From contig CAVEXN010000008.1 of NCBI GenBank assembly GCA_963620035.1, positions 1 through 64,000 on the forward strand: 64,000 nucleotides of DNA, written 5' to 3'. The position numbers and the translations under genes are program-made. Under the pieces are notes generated by a model, which was not told the DNA's origin, made no database searches, and saw only the letters and a list, made by a program, of their open reading frames with translations. Below, in pieces: positions 59,610-64,000 of the stretch. Every line of letters begins with the position of its first letter. The stretch's first letter is position 1. Source of the stretch: F23-D06 sp963620035 (GTDB lineage: Bacteria; Bacteroidota; Bacteroidia; Bacteroidales; WCHB1-69).

Positions 59610-59630
59610 TCCGTTAACTTCCGTTGTTAA

Positions 59631-61787
59631 TTATTCGCAGTCACCTTTCAGGTAATGGTTGTGGAAATGAAGCAGTTTGTTCCAGAGGTGAACGCGCTCG
59701 AAGCCCATTACGTTATGGTCATGGGCTGTATAGGGGAAATACTCGATCTCTATGCCGTCTTCCACGGCTTGGCGCATCAGTTCGAGGGTGTGCTGCCACA
59801 CTACCGTATGGTCTTGGCAACCATGCATTACCAGCAGCGGACATCTCACATGCTTGATTTTAGGGATGATGTTAGCGTTGGTATAGCCCTCGGGGTTCTC
59901 TTGGGGCGTATCCATATAACGTTCGCCGTACATCACCTCGTACCATTCCCAGTTTACCACCGGACCGCCACAACTGGCTGCCCTGAAAGCCTCGGGATGT
60001 GCCGTTATCAGCGACAGGGTCATAAAGCCGCCGTAGCTCCAGCCGTCGAGGCCGATGCGGAGCGTATCTACAAAAGGCAGCGTCTTCAGATAAGCCACGC
60101 CGCACATCTGATCCTCCACCTCCTTGACGCCAAGGTTGCGGTGGATGCATTTTTCGAACTCGGCGCCGCGGTTCTGCGTGCCCCGGTTGTCAAGCGTGAA
60201 GACCACGAAGCCCTGCTGCGCCATATACTCCAGAAAGACACCGCCCGACATATAGCTGTTGGTCACCAGCTGTGAGTGGGGACCGCCATAGACGTATATC
60301 AGGCAAGGGTACTTCTTGTTTGAATCCATATTCGGCGGCGTTATGAGGCGGCACCACAGCGAGTCGCCATCGTTGTTGAGAATAGGGAAAATCTTGGTTT
60401 CGCCGAGCGCACAGTTGGCGTAAGGGCTTTTGCAAGTGAGTAACGTCTTTTGCGTCTTGCCTTGGCTGTTCATCAAGCTGATGACGCGAGGCGTATTGAC
60501 ATTGCTGAAATAGTCGATAAAATAACTCTTGTCGTCATTAAAAACCGGATAATGTGTGCCGTCGGCAGCGGCAATCTTCATTATCTTGCCGTCCTTCATA
60601 TTCACCTTGCACACATACTGATTTACCGGCTTCTCCATAGATGCCGAAAAATAGAGATAGGCTTCCTTGTCATCGAGGCCATAAACGTCTGCAATGTCAA
60701 AGCGGCCTCCGGTCACTTTCTTAATCAGATTGCCGTCCTTGTCATACATATAGAGATGTTTCCAGCCGTCGCGGTCGCTGAAATAGAGAAAGTTGCCGTT
60801 TTTCAGGAAGATGATGCGTCTTGACGGCTCCACATAGCGGGTGTCTTTCTCCTCAATCAGCATTTTCACCTTATCGCCGCTCTTCACGTCATAGCGAATC
60901 AGCCTTGACCGGTTCTGGGACCTGTTGAGGTGAGTGATATAGAGGTATTGTTCATCGGGCGAGAAAGTGACATTTGTGAGGAACTCACCGTCGTCCGCGT
61001 CAGTCTTGACATAGTGATAAACCGGGCGGTTCTGCTGCATCGACTTCACCACATCAAAGATTCCGACTTTAACCTGATGCGAAGTGCGGCCCGCCATCGG
61101 GTATTTCATCATCTCCACGGTAGCGATTGGCGTAGTCGTGTTCACTAACGGATAATCTTCCACCATACTTTGATCCATACGATAAAAGGCGATATAATTG
61201 CCTTGGGGAGAGATGTACTGGCCCTCTTCAATGCCCCACTCGCTGCGATGAACAGCCTCGCCAAAAACGACGTCCTTGCCCGTATCGGGGCACATCAGCA
61301 CCGGCTGGTATCCGTTGCGTTCGCTTTCCACAAACACGCCCTTGTCGTTCTTGATGACAAACAGTTTGTGCTTGATGGAGTAGTCAATCACGTCATCCAT
61401 ATCCACCTTGTCGAAACCATACGACGACAGCGTCTTGCCATCGTAAGATAAGACAGATTTGGTTATGGGGAAATAGAGCGTGTTGCGGTCAACCCAGCGG
61501 AAACCGTTGGGGTTGGCGATGCCTTGGTCTTTAAGTTTTCCGGATGTAATGAAAACGCTCTCCTTTCCTGTCTGTGCATTCACCAGTTTGATGTCATTAT
61601 TGTCATCAAGATAGGCGTAATTGCGCGTATCGGGTTGCCAACTGAGGTTTTTTATTCTGTCGAAACGGTATTTTCCGGCAAACACGCCTGTCAGGTCTAT
61701 GGTATCCGTTTGGGCAAACGTTGTCACGACAGCAGAAAGGCACATCATCAAAATCAGTGCCCGAACAGCAGTGAAGTATCTTCTCAT
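59631..61787 (-). CDS. Dipeptidyl peptidase IV-type serine peptidase
   Basis: 718 residues of family S9. A signal peptide (ALILMMCLSAVVTTFAQ) is followed by a beta-propeller (about 40-470) and an alpha/beta-hydrolase domain. Catalytic residues are Ser in GLDGWSYGGFM (~570), Asp in HGCQDHTVVW (~665) and His in AHDHNVMG (~695). It is likely periplasmic, releasing X-Pro or X-Ala dipeptides for growth on proteins. A -7 element (61844-61851, minus strand) lies 56 bases upstream. Confidence 0.92.
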   Translation of the reverse strand: MRRYFTAVRALILMMCLSAVVTTFAQTDTIDLTGVFAGKYRFDRIKNLSWQPDTRNYAYLDDNNDIKLVNAQTGKESVFITSGKLKDQGIANPNGFRWVDRNTLYFPITKSVLSYDGKTLSSYGFDKVDMDDVIDYSIKHKLFVIKNDKGVFVESERNGYQPVLMCPDTGKDVVFGEAVHRSEWGIEEGQYISPQGNYIAFYRMDQSMVEDYPLVNTTTPIATVEMMKYPMAGRTSHQVKVGIFDVVKSMQQNRPVYHYVKTDADDGEFLTNVTFSPDEQYLYITHLNRSQNRSRLIRYDVKSGDKVKMLIEEKDTRYVEPSRRIIFLKNGNFLYFSDRDGWKHLYMYDKDGNLIKKVTGGRFDIADVYGLDDKEAYLYFSASMEKPVNQYVCKVNMKDGKIMKIAAADGTHYPVFNDDKSYFIDYFSNVNTPRVISLMNSQGKTQKTLLTCKSPYANCALGETKIFPILNNDGDSLWCRLITPPNMDSNKKYPCLIYVYGGPHSQLVTNSYMSGGVFLEYMAQQGFVVFTLDNRGTQNRGAEFEKCIHRNLGVKEVEDQMCGVAYLKTLPFVDTLRIGLDGWSYGGFMTLSLITAHPEAFRAASCGGPVVNWEWYEVMYGERYMDTPQENPEGYTNANIIPKIKHVRCPLLVMHGCQDHTVVWQHTLELMRQAVEDGIEIEYFPYTAHDHNVMGFERVHLWNKLLHFHNHYLKGDCE

Positions 61788-61843
61788 TTTATAGCAATAT
61801 TAGTTTCAACAACATATCCTCTCCAAATTCTCAGAAAGGGCGA

Positions 61844-61851
61844 CAAAAGTA
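61844..61851 (-). promoter_or_regulatory. -7 promoter element for the DPP4 gene
   Basis: Minus-strand TACTTTTG, exact TAnnTTTG match. Confidence 0.55.
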
Positions 61852-61881
61852 CGATTTTCATCGTATTCGTCCCGGTCTCTC

Positions 61882-62403
61882 TTATTCTTTAGGTGTCAAA
61901 GGGGAGGCTTGTGTGTAAGTACGGGAAGCCAGTTCCTTGTCGAGCATATAAAGCCCGTATCCATTCCCCTCTATCATCGTTAGTTTATCAATCATTGTAC
62001 GGGCAGTCTCCTCTTCTTCCACCTGCTCGTCGATGAACCATTTCAGCATGCTTTGGGTTGCATAGTCTTGCTCCTGGGTTGCCAATGCGTAGATATTGTT
62101 AATCATAGCGGTCACTTTCTGCTCGTGTTCCAAGGTATGGCGGAACATATCCTGTGCGTCTTTCCATTCTGTCGGCACGGCATCGATGGCTTTAAGCGCC
62201 ACTCTGCCACCGCGTGAAACTACATAGTTGTAAAGGATTTTGGCATGGTCCTGTTCTTCCTCGAACTGAACCTCGAACCAGTTTGCCATGCCTGGCCGGC
62301 CGGTTTCGTGACAATAGGCAGCCATCGAAAGATAAAGGTAGGCCGACCACATTTCAGCATTGATTTGTGCATTGATTGCTTCTTCGATTTTCTTGTTGAA
62401 CAT
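61882..62403 (-). CDS. Ferritin
   Basis: 173-residue bacterial non-haem ferritin that stores iron as a 24-subunit cage. Ferroxidase residues fall at the usual numbers: Glu17 (INAEMWSAYLYLSM), Glu50 and His53 (FEEEQDHAKIL), Glu94 (HTLEHEQKV) and a Gln in FIDEQVEEEETA. Length and motif spacing are fully typical. Likely monocistronic; no TAnnTTTG element is seen directly upstream. Confidence 0.94.
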   Translation of the reverse strand: MFNKKIEEAINAQINAEMWSAYLYLSMAAYCHETGRPGMANWFEVQFEEEQDHAKILYNYVVSRGGRVALKAIDAVPTEWKDAQDMFRHTLEHEQKVTAMINNIYALATQEQDYATQSMLKWFIDEQVEEEETARTMIDKLTMIEGNGYGLYMLDKELASRTYTQASPLTPKE

Positions 62404-62445
62404 AATTGATTGTTTTTAGGATTATAAAAATAATATGAATGCTAG

Positions 62446-63057
62446 TCATTTTAGAACAAAAACCGTGCCGTTTTCAGGTTTCAGAAAATGGCAGGCGGCG
62501 GCGCATATCGCCCATGCCGTGAGCCATCCGCCCAAAATGTCGGTAGGCCAATGCACGCCCAGGTACACGCGGGTATAGCTGAACAGCAGCACATAGGCTG
62601 CCAATCCTGCCATCAAGCGGCGGCGATGTTTGAAATAGAATGGGCTAAGGAAAAAATAAAGCATCATAGCGGTGGCGGCACTGTTGGCGGCATGCGACGA
62701 GACGAAGCCATACTTTCCGCCGCGGTAAAGAGAGCCGTCGGCGAACTCATGGCAGTGCAGCCGGTCGCAGACTGCCGGGTCGTGGGTAGGGCGGAGCCGC
62801 TGCACAGCCGGCTTAATGACGCCTGACGAGACCGTGTCTGCCATAGCAATGACCAGGGCAATCGTGAGCAAAGATTTCCAGGCCATACGTCCATAGCAGC
62901 TGAAGAGCGTAACCGCAGCCATCACATAGAAGACAATCCACGTTCCGGTGCGGGTCAACATCCACATCAGGTTGTCGAGAAACGGCGTATGCGTACCGTT
63001 GATGCACAAAAGCAGCGCACCATCCATTTTCCGCAGCAGTTCCAAAAGCATCGTCAT
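62446..63057 (-). CDS. PAP2-family membrane phosphatase
   Basis: 203 residues from the ATG at 63057; a GTG at 63090 would extend it but sits by the -7 element. Several membrane helices surround the phosphatase signature: KPAVQRLRPTHDP (KxxxxxxRP, ~95), YGFVSSHAANSAAT (PSGH variant with SSH, ~125) and YTRVYLGVHWPTDILGG (SRxxxxxHxxxD variant). It likely dephosphorylates lipid phosphates such as undecaprenyl pyrophosphate. Confidence 0.9.
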   Translation of the reverse strand: MTMLLELLRKMDGALLLCINGTHTPFLDNLMWMLTRTGTWIVFYVMAAVTLFSCYGRMAWKSLLTIALVIAMADTVSSGVIKPAVQRLRPTHDPAVCDRLHCHEFADGSLYRGGKYGFVSSHAANSAATAMMLYFFLSPFYFKHRRRLMAGLAAYVLLFSYTRVYLGVHWPTDILGGWLTAWAICAAACHFLKPENGTVFVLK

Positions 63058-63079
63058 GACAGCAGTTGAATTCAAGGTG

Positions 63080-63087
63080 CAAACGTA
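63080..63087 (-). promoter_or_regulatory. -7 promoter element for the PAP2 gene
   Basis: Minus-strand TACGTTTG, exact TAnnTTTG match, 22 bases before the ATG at 63057. Confidence 0.6.
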
Positions 63088-63162
63088 CACAAAAAAACCG
63101 TTTGTCCCTTGTCACATGTCTTTCCTTTCAAAAGCATAATCTTACGGCAATCATATTTTTTC

Positions 63163-63170
63163 TATTTTTG
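63163..63170 (+). promoter_or_regulatory. -7 promoter element for gcvP
   Basis: TATTTTTG, exact match, 49 bases before the ATG at 63220. Confidence 0.6.
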
Positions 63171-63219
63171 CGCTTGTGTATTTTGACATCAAATAATCAA
63201 TAACTAATTTATAACCACT

Positions 63220-64000
63220 ATGATAATAAAAGATAACTTTGTCAACAGACATAACGGTCCGGGTGAGGAAGAGCAGCAAAAAATGCTGGAGACCATCGGG
63301 GTGCACTCTATGGACGAACTGATTGGGAAGACCGTCCCGAACGCCATACGTCTGAAAGAGCCTCTTGACCTTCCTGACGGCATGACTGAAGGCGAGTACC
63401 TCAACGCCATTCATGCGGTAATGTCTAAGAACAAGATATACAAATCCTACATTGGCATGGGGCATTACAACACCTATACGCCCGCTGTCATCTTAAGGAA
63501 CATCTTCGAGAATCCGGGGTGGTACACCTCCTACACGCCGTATCAGGCCGAAATTTCGCAGGGGCGTATCGAGGCGCTCCTCAACTACCAAACGATGGTC
63601 AGCAGCCTTACGGCAATGCCTTTGGCCAATGCTTCTATGCTGGACGACGCCACGGCAGCCGGCGAGATGATGCTGATGTTCTTCCGCAGCCGCAGCCGCG
63701 AGCAAGTCAAGAACAACGTTTGCAAGTATTTTGTCTCACAAGACGTATTCGGGCACTGCATTGCCGTCATGAAGACCAATGCAGCGCCGCAAGGCATAGA
63801 ACTGGTTATCGGCAAGGCCAACGAGGTGAAGCTTGACAACACCTTTTTCGGGGCCATGGTGCAATACCCCAACCAACACGGCGAAGTGCATGATTTCCGT
63901 GCCTTTGTAGAGAATGCCCATGCCAACAATGTCTTTGTAGGCGTAGCCACCGACCTGTTTGCTTTGACCCTGCTGACACCGCCGGGAGAATGGGGTGCCG
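63220..64000 (+). CDS. gcvP: Glycine dehydrogenase (decarboxylating), N-terminal part
   Basis: Partial gene, open at the window end after about 260 codons (the family has about 950 residues). It is the P-protein of the glycine cleavage system, a PLP-dependent decarboxylase. The start is ATG at 63220 (MIIKDNFVNRHNGP). The N-terminal signatures RHNGPGEEEQQKML, YIGMGHYNTYTPAVILRN, NPGWYTSYTPYQAEISQGR and NYQTMVSSLTAMPLANASM are all present. The PLP lysine lies outside the window. Confidence 0.95.
   Translation, partial: MIIKDNFVNRHNGPGEEEQQKMLETIGVHSMDELIGKTVPNAIRLKEPLDLPDGMTEGEYLNAIHAVMSKNKIYKSYIGMGHYNTYTPAVILRNIFENPGWYTSYTPYQAEISQGRIEALLNYQTMVSSLTAMPLANASMLDDATAAGEMMLMFFRSRSREQVKNNVCKYFVSQDVFGHCIAVMKTNAAPQGIELVIGKANEVKLDNTFFGAMVQYPNQHGEVHDFRAFVENAHANNVFVGVATDLFALTLLTPPGEWGA

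Overview
This window is from a Bacteroidetes (Bacteroidales-type) chromosome. Supporting signs are a MurF-Alr fusion, a SecDF fusion, a C-terminal T9SS-type sorting domain, a PorE-like OmpA protein, a flavin reductase-rubredoxin fusion and a class-type -7 promoter element (TAnnTTTG) in front of many genes, with no obvious Shine-Dalgarno sites. Several long open frames begin at a TTG that is actually part of such a -7 element, so their starts were moved to the next ATG.

Layout. 1-4065: an operon of M23 peptidase, PhoH-like ATPase, LpxK and purine nucleoside phosphorylase. 4066-6309: a two-domain FISUMP secreted protein, then the 57-codon stump of an AAA ATPase gene. 6310-11907: accessory block with a truncated IS5-type transposase, an EcoRI-like restriction enzyme and methyltransferase (overlapping genes, AT-rich), and a type IIG/ISP restriction-methylation protein studded with GC-rich palindromes. 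11990-18319: AzlCD, an FAD oxidoreductase, a secreted endonuclease/phosphatase-family protein and MurF-Alr. 18353-22304: a third restriction-modification (R-M) operon with two C5 methyltransferases around a DUF3883 nuclease. 22457-42237: mostly housekeeping and envelope genes (CMD/cupin protein, M1 aminopeptidase, tRNA-Leu, outer-membrane receptor, Hrb-like rubredoxin, NlpC/P60, DUF3127, MCE, amidase, LptD, SecDF, PorE-like). 42227-45140: an AT-rich group with an ECF sigma factor, its likely membrane partner, a radical SAM/SPASM enzyme and a small membrane protein. 45579-59036: a type I R-M locus (hsdR, hsdM, two DUF1016 proteins, an AlbA-domain protein, intact and truncated RhuM-like proteins, hsdS) with an inverted hsdS half-gene, a tyrosine recombinase and another hsdS half-gene, i.e. 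an invertible specificity system. 59046-64000: ThpR, DPP4, ferritin, PAP2 phosphatase and the start of gcvP.

Four separate R-M systems sit within about 52 kb. The two most unusual signals are two families of perfect or near-perfect palindromes lying in frame inside accessory-gene coding regions: 7-2-7 GC-rich palindromes in the type IIG/ISP gene, and 11-14 bp-arm palindromes in the DUF1016 genes and the broken RhuM gene. They behave like in-frame mobile palindromic elements and I do not know a description of either family. The hsdS inversion system is the clearest functional switch: three copies of a 14-bp site (56048, 56696, 58297), a recombinase gene between two of them, and an inverted copy of the 5' half of hsdS with its own promoter-like element.
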